NCBI GenBank assembly: GCA_963966185.1
Contig: CAWZYM010000114.1
Span: 1,846,501 to 1,910,500, forward strand
Reading direction: 5' to 3'
Length of the DNA: 64,000 bases
DNA from: Rhabditoides inermis
Taxonomy: Eukaryota > Nematoda > Chromadorea > Rhabditida > Rhabditidae
Below the pieces are notes generated by a model, which saw only the letters and a list, made by a program, of their open reading frames with translations, did no database searches and had not been told where the DNA came from. This document shows, one piece after another, positions 10,816 through 26,811 of the stretch. A program made the position numbers and the translations under genes. Position 1 is the stretch's first letter, and the number at the start of each line of letters is the position of its first letter.

Positions 10816-12167
10816 TTCAGCCCCTGAAATCGGGCGGGTCGGTCGGAACGGAGGCGGGGGTCAGCCGGCGGCGGGTGTGAGGGACATATGTATGTGGGGG
10901 ACAACTGGAATGTTTTTTTTATGAAAGCATCAACGACGTCACAATGTTGTGACAAGTGTTGTAAAATAATGGCATACATGCACTGAGACCAAGGAACTGT
11001 GGATGGTGAGTATTGTGGAGATATGTGTGAGTGTTGTTTGTGATGGAGACACTTGAATAATAAAAAGTTGCATAAATATATATTTGCTTTCCTCACCTTT
11101 ATTCTTTCATATTGTGCTCTGCCAAATGCAGAGCGTTCCAAAATTAGAGTTCACCACATCATAAGATGAGCGAAACTTTGAAATTACCTCAAACTTGGGT
11201 GGGTCAAGCTTCCGATTTGTCCGAAAAAAAGAAAGGGTCTGGTTGGCTTATGCCACCCAGGGCTGGTATAATTGTCACACATTACATTTATGCCACCCCT
11301 GGGTGGTATAAGGGTCTCAACCCGCCGAATCGTTGGGTACGGCGGCACCTAGAGCGGTCTCTGAATTATCGGCTCAGAATGGAGTGTTGATATGGGTTTT
11401 TTTTTACACTTTTTTGGTATCATTGAAGATTTAGAAGATTTTAGAAATTACTTTGAAGTTGATTCGAGACAAAAAAATTTCGATCCTAATGGTCCCCCCA
11501 TTAGGATCGAAATTTTTTTTTCGAAATTTCAATGGCCGATAACGGGTTAACTAGTGAAGTGAATAGATGTTAATAGTCCGTTAGAAAGCCGGCAAGATGA
11601 GCTTTCGAACCCGCTAAACTAGAATTGTGAGAGTCATTTTTGAAAGAAGTTATGACCTGAAAAGCTTATGCCACCCAGGGGTGGTATAAGCGTATAGCAC
11701 AGGGTGGTATAAGCTATCAACCATGATCTATACCAGGTTCATGAATTCTGACTTTGTACTTATGCTAATTAGCTATCCGGAGGTTGTATGGAAGTTGTTA
11801 GGGTGTGAATGGGGGTACTTTGGGTGGATCTACTGATGTGTTTTGGAGTTGGATTTTTTGAGTCCGCGCGCGAAGAGCTACGCGTATGCAAAGTCGGGCT
11901 TAATCCTGGCACGTATTGAGGTATTCCGAAAAAGGAGGATTTTTAAAGGCGCGTTAGCGCCGGGAAAACTAGTAGTTTTAGAGTGTTGTGGAGTGGAAAT
12001 GAAGGCAGTACACGAACAATTTGATTGAATGAAGTGGGTCCTGAGTGGCGATCGATCATGCACTTGAAGTATAGAGAGTCCTGCAAATCTTGGCTACATT
12101 TGACAGATGTCCGATGATAAGTTGGTCTTCTCGATCAAGCCTAAAGGTTATCTGCTGTTATTGGACT
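10816..12167. repeat. Conserved spacer cassette, copy 2
   Basis: Near-identical to 5,791-7,121, including the palindromes and the hairpin plus CTAGT. One local difference lies near 11,500, where CCCCATTAGGATCGAAA extends a poly-T stretch and creates an inverted repeat with the preceding AATTTCGATCCTAATGG. No gene seen. Confidence 0.7.

Positions 12168-12222
<55 letters not shown>
12168..12222. repeat. (CT)n microsatellite
   Basis: CT run beside the 3' end of gene X copy 2, shorter than the equivalent tract at 7,122-7,208. Confidence 0.95.
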
Positions 12223-12225
<3 letters not shown>

Positions 12226-12426
12226 CTTAGCCTAACTCCATGCTAAACTCGATGCTTCGCATACTGGTTCATGAGTAAGCCTAAAGGCATGGGAACAGTT
12301 CGAATATATTTATTATGTACAGCGTATATGATACAAGCACAAACAATGGTACCAAACAAAGGAGCACAGAACGAATGAGGGGAACATTACTTGCGGGGAC
12401 AGAAAATTTTGCGATGGAGGCTAGTG

Positions 12427-12877
12427 TCAGACGGGGGGGGGGGGGGCATCGTCGCCGGGCTGGCGCACCCACAGGCGCACCAGTTCGGGGTCGCTCTTCT
12501 CAACCTCCTTGTCGTGCACGACCCCGAACCAGAGCGGGTAACCGTAACCGTTCCGGTTACGGTATACCATGAGCTGCCTCTTGCCGGCGACGCGCTGTCC
12601 GTAGACAAAGGCAAGAGGCAGCTGCCGCTCGATCTCGACGAACTTCTCGATCATCTGAACGTTGAACGAATAAAGTCAGCACAAAATGGAGATAGGAATG
12701 CGGTGTAAACTCACTCGAGGGTCGAAACTGGTCCGCTTCACCAGCTCGTACGCGCGGATCAGCGCGTTTCCGGGTACGCAGCGAGGAAGCTTCTCCGCGA
12801 ACTGGTAGATCTTCTGGTAGAACTCGCAGATGTTGACGCCGCGCTTGTTTGTGTCCTTGGGGATCTTCTCCCAGATC
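12427..12877 (-). pseudogene. Gene X copy 2, 5'-truncated fragment
   Basis: Same two exons and same broken edge as gene X copy 1 (exon junction at 12715/12654). The C tract here is 14 long, which puts a stop directly after the proline run, so the predicted C-terminus differs from copy 1. Its 5' side is fused to prominin-like copy P3 at the same bases as in unit 1. This shows the two units arose by duplication of an already rearranged segment. Confidence 0.6.
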
Positions 12878-12880
12878 AGA

Positions 12881-16344
<3,464 letters not shown>

Positions 16345-16442
16345 ACAAGCTCATCAGTCATTACAGTATTGTCTCTTCTCTTTGAATGAATATTATCACT
16401 CCACTTATCACTTAGAAGTTTTTGTATAAGCTCTCTTTATAA

Positions 16443-16448
16443 AATAAA
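16443..16448 (+). promoter_or_regulatory. Polyadenylation signal of the P3/PP1 gene
   Basis: AATAAA about 100 nt after the stop codon at 16,344. The same signal follows the second copy at 47,658-47,663. Confidence 0.6.
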
Positions 16449-16576
16449 ATTCTCATTCTTCTTGTTTCGAAAGTTATGCAGCCCCATAAGTATACTTTTT
16501 GAGCGGACTGCTTCATCTTTGACAAAATCCAACGTTCAATAGCTCGTTTGAATCAAAATGACGAATCACGAATTTA

Positions 16577-16917
16577 AAGTTGTCTACAAACGGCCAGGAA
16601 GCTCCTCCCACTTTTACACCTTTCGTGCGCCATCCGCACCGCTCGCGCGCTAATAAATTTACTGGCCCCTGTTTGGTGTTTGCCATTCGCACGCATTCGG
16701 CAGTCGATCGGCAATGAGAGCGGTCTCTGTTCGCGCTCTCTTAACTGACCGCGTGGCGCAGTGGCAAGAGAGACGTGTGTCGTTTTCGCGGCCCGGGTTC
16801 GATCTCTTCTGCAACTTTTAGTGAAACACAGATAGTGTGTAGTTGAATGATTCGAAACATTGAAGATTATGTTTCAAAATAAGCCCCGCCCATCCCTGGA
16901 GAATCGGAGAGGACTTT
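16577..16917. mobile_element. 341-bp insertion with a tRNA-like core (SINE-like)
   Basis: Absent from the paralogous position at 47.83 kb, where ...ACGAATTTACTGGTC... is continuous. Here that sequence is split, and TTTA is present on both sides (16573-16576 and 16914-16917). Inside, from about 16,747, GACCGCGTGGCGCAGTGGC resembles a pol III A box and GGGTTCGATCTC (16,795-16,806) a B box. The acceptor stem does not pair, so it is not a functional tRNA gene. Class assignment as a SINE-like element is inference. Confidence 0.6.
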
Positions 16918-17379
16918 ACTGGTCAATATCGGACTTTTCTGTACCCCTCGACACATGTGAGTCGACTTCCCGCCACTTTCATATTCAACCCCAGCTACAT
17001 TTACAAAAAAAATGATGTTCACAAAATGATTTATATCACCTTTTAACACAACATGAATCTCGTCATGAATTGTAAATCACATTATTTGAAGAAAAAACGC
17101 ATTATTCATTATTATAAAAAAAAAACAATCCTCAGATCATGCAAACCCTCTCACAATTTAACTCGTCAACTAGCGCTCCGGCGCGCTGTCGCGCGCCTCC
17201 GCGCTAGAACATGAAAATTAGAAGAATAGAAATTCATACAAGTTTTTTGTTATGTTCAATACTACTGTTTATCTACAAATTCATAACATTTCGACGAGTG
17301 AAACGAATTATTAAAGTAGAGAAGATTAGTCGATTCATGTATTGATTGCACTGATAAGTATGTTGTCTAGGAGCGGAGT

Positions 17380-17590
<211 letters not shown>

Positions 17591-17929
17591 ACTGGTTTGC
17601 AAGTCCTATAGTAAGCTGCCGCGCGCTTCACCTATCAATGTCTATGAAACGAATAATGATACATATTTCTTTTTTCTGAACTATACTTTTCTATGCTCCT
17701 AAAAACTAAATGCGCTCAGGCACAAGTCAGCATCGCTCTGATATTAGCCCTCCTCCTTCTATCTCTCCCTCTTTCTCCCCTCTCTTCTCGCTCTCTCCTT
17801 CCTCTCTTTATCTCTCTGCTTTCTCTTCATTTTTTTCTCGTTTTTCTTTTAGTGTTAAAGACACAGTGGCGACTTATTTCTGTCACAACCTGCCACAACT
17901 CCTCATTTTCACACGAGCAAAACATTTGG

Positions 17930-18000
17930 CCGTGGGATCGAACCGGCGAAGATCGGGGGCCACAATGCAGCGCACATGCTCTGAGCCATGTAACTATTGA
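17930..18000 (-). other. Degenerate tRNA-like segment
   Basis: On the minus strand TGGCTCAGAGCATG looks like a pol III A box and CCGGTTCGATCCC like a B box about 45 nt later. The acceptor and T stems do not pair fully, so it is more likely a tRNA-derived element remnant than a tRNA gene. Confidence 0.4.
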
Positions 18001-20506
18001 CTAAGCGTTGTTCAATTGCGCTTATGTCTCCGACCCCAATTTGCAGTATTGAAGCGTTGGCGAGAAATTCAAGTTTTCATCTGAATCCTTGGCAGTGTCA
18101 GATTCGAAAGTAACGCAGAATCGTCGTTCTTTCGAAAAAAAAATATGCAAATGTGTTAGGTTAACATGGTTTTAAAAAATACTCCGTGTCAAACAAGTCG
18201 CCACTGTTCCTTTCATGCTACGAAAACAGACAGTTCTGCTTTTCTGCTTCTGCAACATCTTCCCCTCACTAATCTCTTTCTCTTTTTCTTTTTCTTTTTT
18301 TATCTATCTCTTTTTCTTTTTCCCTCTATTTCTCTTTCTCTTTCTCTCAGGTCTCCTCTCGCACCGTTTTTTTAACAGAACAATGAAAGCAAAATTGAAA
18401 ACTATCACAACGTGGCTAATCTGCAAAGTGTCGTACAAATTGGTTTAGTATGATTAAAGTTATAAACTAATCAAAATTGTAAAAGAAATGCTACGGCGCG
18501 CGCACCTTTTGATAAATTGGCTATATCTTTCTCACATTGTAACCACTCAGGCTGAGTTTTGCAGGTACGCAAAAAAAAACTGTTTTTTGAACGTAATTAC
18601 GGAAAATGAAAACAGAGATGTTGCTCAGATGAGAAGCGTTCGCTGCAGACAGCTACAAATTTGATGATTTTCGTGGTTTTTCTTCTACAACAAGAGTAAG
18701 TAGAACCGTATAAGAAAGTGGACTGCATTCTGAAACACAAAGTAAACTTTCTGCAAAGTTTCACGCAAATCGATTCATTAGAAACGGAGATATTCTTGCG
18801 GACACAAAAGAAAAAGTTGAAAAGTGATTATTTTTGGTAGTATTTTGACCAAAAATAGAGGTAATGAAAGCAAAACTGAGAACTGTCACAGAATGGACTG
18901 CATCAGAAGACTTGAACTCAACTAACTGAAAAGTTTCTTGCAAATTGGTTTTGTATGAATCAAGTTATGACCGCGGAAATACTCAAAATAGCAAAAGTGA
19001 GGTGAGGGCGCGCGCGCATTTTTTGCTAATTTGGCTATATTTCGCTCACATCGTAACCAATGAGGTTGAAATTTGCAGGTTCGCGACAGAATTATTTGTC
19101 AAAAGTAATTACACAACAAGAGGCAAAACTAATTCTTAGGTGAAAAGCTTTCGCTGCGGACAGCACCAAAATCGGCGAATTTTGAGGTTTTTCTACCAAA
19201 TATAGGCAATGAGTGTAACTGGAGAGTAATCACAAAGTGGACTGCGTCCTGAAGTGATATGTAAACTTTCTGAAAAGTTTCACGCAAATCGGTTCAGTAG
19301 AAACGGAAATATGCACGCGGACACACAAGAAAAAGTGCAAAAGTGACCATTTTTGGTGGTTTTTCTACCAAATATGGGCGTAGAGGGGGAGTTGAGAGGT
19401 GCCTGAATTTTGATGTCGTCCTTGGAAGAGAACACAACTTTCTACCAAGTTTCATGTGAATCGGTTGAGTTTGAAGCTAGTTATGCCTCTGGAATGACGT
19501 ACGGACACCATAGGACATTTTAGTAGAAACTAGCGCGCTTCGCGCGCTAGAAACATGGATATGAAAAAGAGAAGAAAATTATCTATCGATTGATATATAG
19601 GTTGACTTGATATGTACTCTGGAAGTGCTATTAGGAACTGTGCTAGAACTGCTGTTGTCAGAGCCTTCCAAAAATGAGTGATCTTTATTGTAACTCTTTA
19701 TTTTTAAATTACAGTAATATCAAATTCTTGAACAGTGTCACAGTCTATCAGTAGCTGGTTGACAATTTTTGCTTCTCAACTGATATTATCTTACCTATGC
19801 TCATAGAAGGCGCTCCGAGATGCAGCCGAAGACTATCGGTATATGAGTGATAAACATGTTATAACTAATCTAAACTTTCCGTTTCTCCGCTTCTTCTTCT
19901 TCTTCTTCTTCTTCTCTCTCTCTCTCTCTCTCTCTCTCCTTTGCTCTAGAAGGCGTTCCGGCACGCTACCGCGTGCCTCCGCAGTCAAAGCCTATCAGTA
20001 GATCAGTAACAATAATATATTGATCACTGATACTGATATGCATTCTCTTCTACTCTCTGATCTTTCACTCTCTCATATGCACTTAGAGGGCGCTCCGGCA
20101 CGCTTCGCGCGCCTCCGCGGTCAAAGCCGATCAGTAGATCAGTAATTATAATAATATGTTGACCACTGAAACTGATATGCATTTTCTCCGGCTCTCTGAT
20201 CTTTTACTCTCTCGTATGCACATAGAGGGCGCTCCGGCACGCTTCGCGCGCCTCCGCGGTCAAAGCCGATCAGTAGATCAGTAATATAAAACAGTAGTTG
20301 GTTGAGAGTTATTATTTATAATTGATCTAATATCGAAAATATATATTCTCGCCTATGATCTTAGATAACCGCTCTGCGCGCCTTCGCGGTCAAATCCTAT
20401 GAGTAGCTGGTTGACAATTATTAGTTATCACGGATCTAATATCATAAAATATCTACTCTCGCCTATGATCATAGGTAGCCGCGAGAGAAGAGCTAGGGAA
20501 AAAGAG

Positions 20507-20537
20507 AGAGAGAAAGAAAGAGAATAGAGAGAGAAAG

Positions 20538-20611
<74 letters not shown>

Positions 20612-20862
20612 TAGAGCGAGAGCCTTGAAGTAGCTGGTTGACAATTATAAGTTGTCACGGATCTAATATCATAAAATATCTACTCTCGCCTATGATCTTA
20701 GATAGCCGCTCCGGCACATTCTGCGCGCCTGCGCGGTCAAGTCCTATCAGTAGCTGGTTGACAATTATTATTTATCATAGATCCAAGTAGAAATTTTAGT
20801 TATCACTGATCTAATATTATAATATATATATATATATATTATATATATATATATATATATTG

Positions 20863-20898
<36 letters not shown>

Positions 20899-21009
20899 AA
20901 AGAGAGAGAGAGAGAGAGAGAGAGTGAGATGAGCAGATGGATGACAATTATTATTTAATATATATCCAAGTAGACTTTATAGTTATCACTGATCTAATAT
21001 CATAAAATT

Positions 21010-21052
<43 letters not shown>

Positions 21053-21066
21053 GAGAGAGAGAGAGA
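20507..21066. repeat. GA- and AT-rich low-complexity tracts within U2
   Basis: Several (GA)n runs (20.50-20.62, 20.90-20.93, 21.01-21.07 kb) and an (AT)n run near 20.82-20.90 kb. They are separated by repeated phrases such as GGTTGACAATTATTA and CACTGATCTAATATCATAA. Confidence 0.9.
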
Positions 21067-21774
21067 CGAAAAAGAGAGGGATGAGAAAAGGAGGTGGTAC
21101 TACAAAGTATTTCGCCTTGCCTCACTTCCCTGATTGAACATACAATGACGTGAGTGCATATAGAATTGTTTTATTGTATGTGCTCAGAATATAGAATTTG
21201 CACAGTTTGTTGGAGTGTGGTGAGCTGTTTCGTAGTGCGTGGTGATGTTCTCGCTCATTTGCACAATTGACTGTCTCTTTCTCTAACAGCAGACAGACTG
21301 GCAGCTGGCGAACTCTCACCTCGCCACACTCTCTCGTCGCGGGGCAATAAAACGACGTCGATTTGAGGAATTTAATTGATAGCGGGCGTCAGAGGTCACA
21401 AAAAAATGCAAATTTTGGTAGAAGTGTAGTGGCCACCTATATACATGTTGTAGTGAAGGGAGACCTTACACGGTTGCCTACTTTTCTTGAACAGCCCGCG
21501 ACAACTGTTTGGTGTCGCCTCGCCTCGATTAAATCACTTCGTGAAAGGAAACCAGGAGGAGTTATGAAAAGATTACGGGCAGATTTGTAGGTGAGGGAGT
21601 GTAGAGAAGTGACGTCGAAACCGTTTTTCGATAGCTGAAGTCTGCGATCCGCAGTGCTCGTTCTTGTGAGGTCTACTCGCCGCAGCCGATTCGTCAGTGA
21701 CCCGTCTCCTCGCCTCACACACTATTTCGCCGCTTTTGTGTCTGACTCTCTCTGATTACGCGCGTATGCACATA

Positions 21775-22925
21775 GAGGGCGCTCCGGCACGCTTCGCGCG
21801 CCTCCGCGGTAAAAGTCGATCAGTAGATCAGTAATTATAATAATATATTAATCACTGATACTGATATGCAATCTCTTCTACTCTCTGATTTTTTACTTTT
21901 TCGTATGCACATAAAAGGCGCTCCGGCACGCTTCGCGCGCCTCCGCGCTCAAAGCCGTTCAGTATATCAGTAATTATAATAAAACATTGATCACTGATAC
22001 TGATATGCATTCTCTCCTACTCTCTGATATTTTACTCTCTCGTATGCACATAAAAGGCGCTCCGGCACGCTTCGCGCGCCTCCGCGCTCAAAGCCGTTCA
22101 GTATATCAGTAATTATAATAAAACATTGATCACTGATACTGATATGCATTCTCTCCTACTCTCTGATATTTTACTCTCTCGTATGCACATAAAAGGCGCT
22201 CCGGCACGCTTCGCGCGCCTTCGCGGCCAAAGCCGATCAGTAGAACAGTAATTATAAAAAAATATACTGATCACTGATACTGATATGCCTTCTCTTCTAC
22301 TCTCTGATTTTTTTACTCTTTCGTATGCACATAGAAGGCGCTCCGGCACGCTCCGCGCGCCTCCGCGGTCAAAGTATATCAGTAGATCAGTAATAATAAG
22401 AATATATTGATCACTGCTACTGATATTAATTTTTTCGACTCTCTGTTTTTTTTTTTACTTTCTCGTAGGCACATATAAAGCGCTCCGGCACGCTTCGCGC
22501 GCCTCCGCGGTCAAAGTATATCAGTATATCAGTAATACTAAGAATATATTGATCACTGCTACTGATATGAATTTTCTCCGACTCTCTGATCGTTCATTTT
22601 CTCGTATACACATAGAAAGCGCTCCGGCACGCTTCGCGCGCCTCCGCGGTCAAAGCCGTTCAGTATATCAGTAATTATAATAAAACATTGATCACTGATA
22701 CTGATATGCAATCTCTTCTACTCTCTGATCTTTTACTCTTTCGTATGTACATAGAACACGCTTCGCGCGCCTCCGCGGTCAAAGCCGATCAGGAGATCAG
22801 TAATTGTAATAATATTTTGATCACTGATACTGATATGCATTCTTTCCTACTCTCTGATCTTTCACTCTCTCGTATGCACATAGAGGGCGCTCCTGCACAC
22901 TCCGCGGTAAAAGCCTATCAGTAGA
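21775..22925. repeat. 130-150 bp minisatellite
   Basis: About nine tandem units. Each has a GC-rich core (GGCGCTCCGGCACGCTTCGC then GCGCCTCCGCGG), then TCAGTAGATCAGTAATTATA, then CTGATACTGATATGCATTCT and CTCTCTGATCTTTTACTCTC. Further units lie at 20.0-20.3 kb and, in unit U3, at 30.2-32.5 kb. The core matches the 3' terminal hairpin of unit U1. Confidence 0.9.
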
Positions 22926-24017
22926 TGGTTGACAATTTTTATTTATTATAGATCCAAGTATAATTTATACTTATGACTGGTCTAATATTATAAAATATTA
23001 GCGAGAGAGAAAGAAAGACGAAAGAGAGAGATAGAGATAGAGAGAGAGATAGATAGAAAAGAAGAGAGGGAGAGAGGGAGAGAAAGAGAGAAAGAGAGAG
23101 AGAGAGACGAAAAAGAGAGAGATGAGAAAAGGAATTGGATGAAAAAAGGAGGTTACATAGTATTTCGCCTCGCCTCACTTCCCTGATTGAATATAGAATG
23201 ACGTGAGTGCATATAGTAATGTTTTATTGTATGTGCTCAGAAAATAAAATTTGCACAGTTTGTTGGAGTGCGGTGAGCTGTTTCGTAGTGCGTGGTGATG
23301 TTCTCGCTCATTTGCACAATTGACTGTCTTTTTCTCTGACAGCAGACAGACTGGCAGCTGGCGCACTCTCACCTCGCCACACTCTCTCGTCGCGGGGCAA
23401 TAAAACGACGTCGATTAAAGGAATTCAATTGATTGCAGGCGTCAGAGGTCACAAAAAGATGCAAATTTTGGTAGAAGTGTAGTGGCCTCCTATATGCATG
23501 TTGTAGTAAAGGGAGACCTTACACGGTTGCCTAGTTTTCTTGAACAGCCCGCGACAATTGTTTGGTGTCGCCTCGCCTCGATTAAATCACTTCGTGAAAG
23601 GAAACCAGGAGGAGTTATAAAAAGATTACGGGCAGATTTGTAGATTAGGAAGTTTAGAGGAGTGACGTCAAAACCGTTTCTCGAAAGCTGGAGTCTGCGA
23701 TTCGCAGTACTCGTTCTTGTAAGGCCTACTCGATGCAACCGTTCAACCACCTAACCGTCTCTTCATCTGACACACTATTTCACTGCTTTTCTGTCTGACG
23801 CTCTCCTGTTACGCGCTATTTCGTCAGACTTTCTCGAGCTTATAGCTCCGCGGATACGAGAGATATGATAACATAAAGATTTTGGGAGCATCTCCAGACC
23901 GAGGGCTTTACAGCCATACCAAATTTAGCCGGATCCATGCATCGGTGGCCTTTGTGGAGCCATGTATGGACGGACACCATAGGGCATTTTACACATACAG
24001 GCGCAGCGGCGCTGCGA

Positions 24018-25273
24018 AGTTTTTCTTTTTCTTTTTTTATCTATCTCTTTTTCTTTTTCCCTCTATTTCTCTTTCTCTTTCTCTCAGGTCTCCTCTCGCA
24101 CCGTTTTTTTAACAGAACAATGAAAGCAAAATTGAAAACTATCACAACGTGGCTAATCTGCAAAGTGTCGTACAAATTGGTTTAGTATGATTAAAGTTAT
24201 AAACTAATCAAAATTGTAAAAGAAATGCTACGGCGCGCGCACCTTTTGATAAATTGGCTATATCTTTCTCACATTGTAACCACTCAGGCTGAGTTTTGCA
24301 GGTACGCAAAAAAAAAACTGTTTTTTGAACGTAATTACGGAAAATGAAAACAGAGATGTTGCTCAGATGAGAAGCGTTCGCTGCAGACAGCTACAAATTT
24401 GATGATTTTCGTGGTTTTTCTTCTACAACAAGAGTAAGTAGAACCGTATAAGAAAGTGGACTGCATTCTGAAACACAAAGTAAACTTTCTGCAAAGTTTC
24501 ACGCAAATCGATTCATTAGAAACGGAGATATTCTTGCGGACACAAAAGAAAAAGTTGAAAAGTGATTATTTTTGGTAGTATTTTGACCAAAAATAGAGGT
24601 AATGAAAGCAAAACTGAGAACTGTCACAGAATGGACTGCATCAGAAGACTTGAACTCAACTAACTGAAAAGTTTCTTGCAAATTGGTTTTGTATGAATCA
24701 AGTTATGACCGCGGAAATACTCAAAATAGCAAAAGTGAGGTGAGGGCGCGCGCGCATTTTTTGCTAATTTGGCTATATTTCGCTCACATCGTAACCAATG
24801 AGGTTGAAATTTGCAGGTTCGCGACAGAATTATTTGTCAAAAGTAATTACACAACAAGAGGCAAAACTAATTCTTAGGTGAAAAGCTTTCGCTGCGGACA
24901 GCACCAAAATCGGCGAATTTTGAGGTTTTTCTACCAAATATAGGCAATGAGTGTAACTGGAGAGTAATCACAAAGTGGACTGCGTCCTGAAGTGATATGT
25001 AAACTTTCTGAAAAGTTTCACGCAAATCGGTTCAGTAGAAACGGAAATATGCACGCGGACACACAAGAAAAAGTGCAAAAGTGACCATTTTTGGTGGTTT
25101 TTCTACCAAATATGGGCGTAGAGGGGGAGTTGAGAGGTGCCTGAATTTTGATGTCGTCCTTGGAAGAGAACACAACTTTCTACCAAGTTTCATGTGAATC
25201 GGTTGAGTTTGAAGCTAGTTATGCCTCTGGAATGACGTACGGACACCATAGGACATTTTAGTAGAAAAGGCGA
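24018..25273 (-). mobile_element. Helitron-like unit U1', 3'-truncated
   Basis: Duplicate of 18,287-19,529 with the 3' part missing. Its 5' end on the minus strand is TCGCCTTTTCTACTAAAATG, preserving the TC start that U1 lost. Confidence 0.55.
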
Positions 25274-26281
25274 CTAGCGCGCTTCGCGCGCTAGAAACAT
25301 GGATATGAAAAAGAGAAGAAAATTATCTATCGATTGATATATAGGTTGACTTGATATGTACTCTGGAAGTGCTATTAGGAACTGTGCTAGAACTGCTGTT
25401 GTCAGAGCCTTCCAAAAATGAGTGATCTTTATTGTAACTCTTTATTTTTAAATTACAGTAATATCAAATTCTTGAACAGTGTCACAGTCTATCAGTAGCT
25501 GGTTGACAATTTTTGCTTCTCAACTGATATTATCTTACCTATGCTCATAGAAGGCGCTCCGAGATGCAGCCGAAGACTATCGGTATATGAGTGATAAACA
25601 TGTTATAACTAATCTAAACTTTCCGTTTCTCCGCTTCTTCTTCTTCTTCTTCTTCTTCTCTCTCTCTCTCTCTCTCTCTCTCCTTTGCTCTAGAAGGCGT
25701 TCCGGCACGCTACCGCGTGCCTCCGCAGTCAAAGCCTATCAGTAGATCAGTAACAATAATATATTGATCACTGATACTGATATGCATTCTCTTCTACTCT
25801 CTGATCTTTCACTCTCTCATATGCACTTAGAGGGCGCTCCGGCACGCTTCGCGCGCCTCCGCGGTCAAAGCCGATCAGTAGATCAGTAATTATAATAATA
25901 TGTTGACCACTGAAACTGATATGCATTTTCTCCGGCTCTCTGATCTTTTACTCTCTCGTATGCACATAGAGGGCGCTCCGGCACGCTTCGCGCGCCTCCG
26001 CGGTCAAAGCCGATCAGTAGATCAGTAATATAAAACAGTAGTTGGTTGAGAGTTATTATTTATAATTGATCTAATATCGAAAATATATATTCTCGCCTAT
26101 GATCTTAGATAACCGCTCTGCGCGCCTTCGCGGTCAAATCCTATGAGTAGCTGGTTGACAATTATTAGTTATCACGGATCTAATATCATAAAATATCTAC
26201 TCTCGCCTATGATCATAGGTAGCCGCGAGAGAAGAGCTAGGGAAAAAGAGAGAGAGAAAGAAAGAGAATAGAGAGAGAAAG

Positions 26282-26362
<81 letters not shown>

Positions 26363-26611
26363 TAGAGCGAGAGCCTTGAAGTAGCTGGTTGACAATTATA
26401 AGTTGTCACGGATCTAATATCATAAAATATCTACTCTCGCCTATGATCTTAGATAGCCGCTCCGGCACATTCTGCGCGCCTGCGCGGTCAAGTCCTATCA
26501 GTAGCTGGTTGACAATTATTATTTATCATAGATCCAAGTAGAAATTTTAGTTATCACTGATCTAATATTATAATATATATATATATATATTATATATATA
26601 TATATATATTG

Positions 26612-26675
<64 letters not shown>

Positions 26676-26760
26676 TGAGATGAGCAGATGGATGACAATT
26701 ATTATTTAATATATATCCAAGTAGACTTTATAGTTATCACTGATCTAATATCATAAAATT

Positions 26761-26811
<51 letters not shown>

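Larger units (their letters stand above)
19530..24017 (-). mobile_element. Helitron-like unit U2
   Basis: The 3' end on the minus strand is the perfect hairpin CTAGCGCGCgaaGCGCGCTAG at 19,530-19,550. The 5' end is TCGCAGCGCcGCTGCG at 24,002-24,017. Within it, two copies of a ~600-bp segment (21.12-21.72 and 23.17-23.75 kb, containing GGGGCAATAAAACGACGTCG) flank the minisatellite at 21.78-22.92 kb. No coding sequence recognised. Confidence 0.65.

Noticed and set aside
16747..16825. Functional tRNA gene
   Set aside because: A- and B-box-like sequences are present, but the 5' GACCGCG has no complementary 3' acceptor strand and the anticodon arm does not fold.
20820..20900. Origin-like AT-rich palindrome
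   Set aside because: It is a plain (AT)n microsatellite next to GA runs, variable between the two duplicate copies.
21775..22925. CRISPR-like array
   Set aside because: The sequence is eukaryotic, repeats are 130-150 bp without unique spacers, and there are no cas genes; it is a minisatellite within a mobile element.
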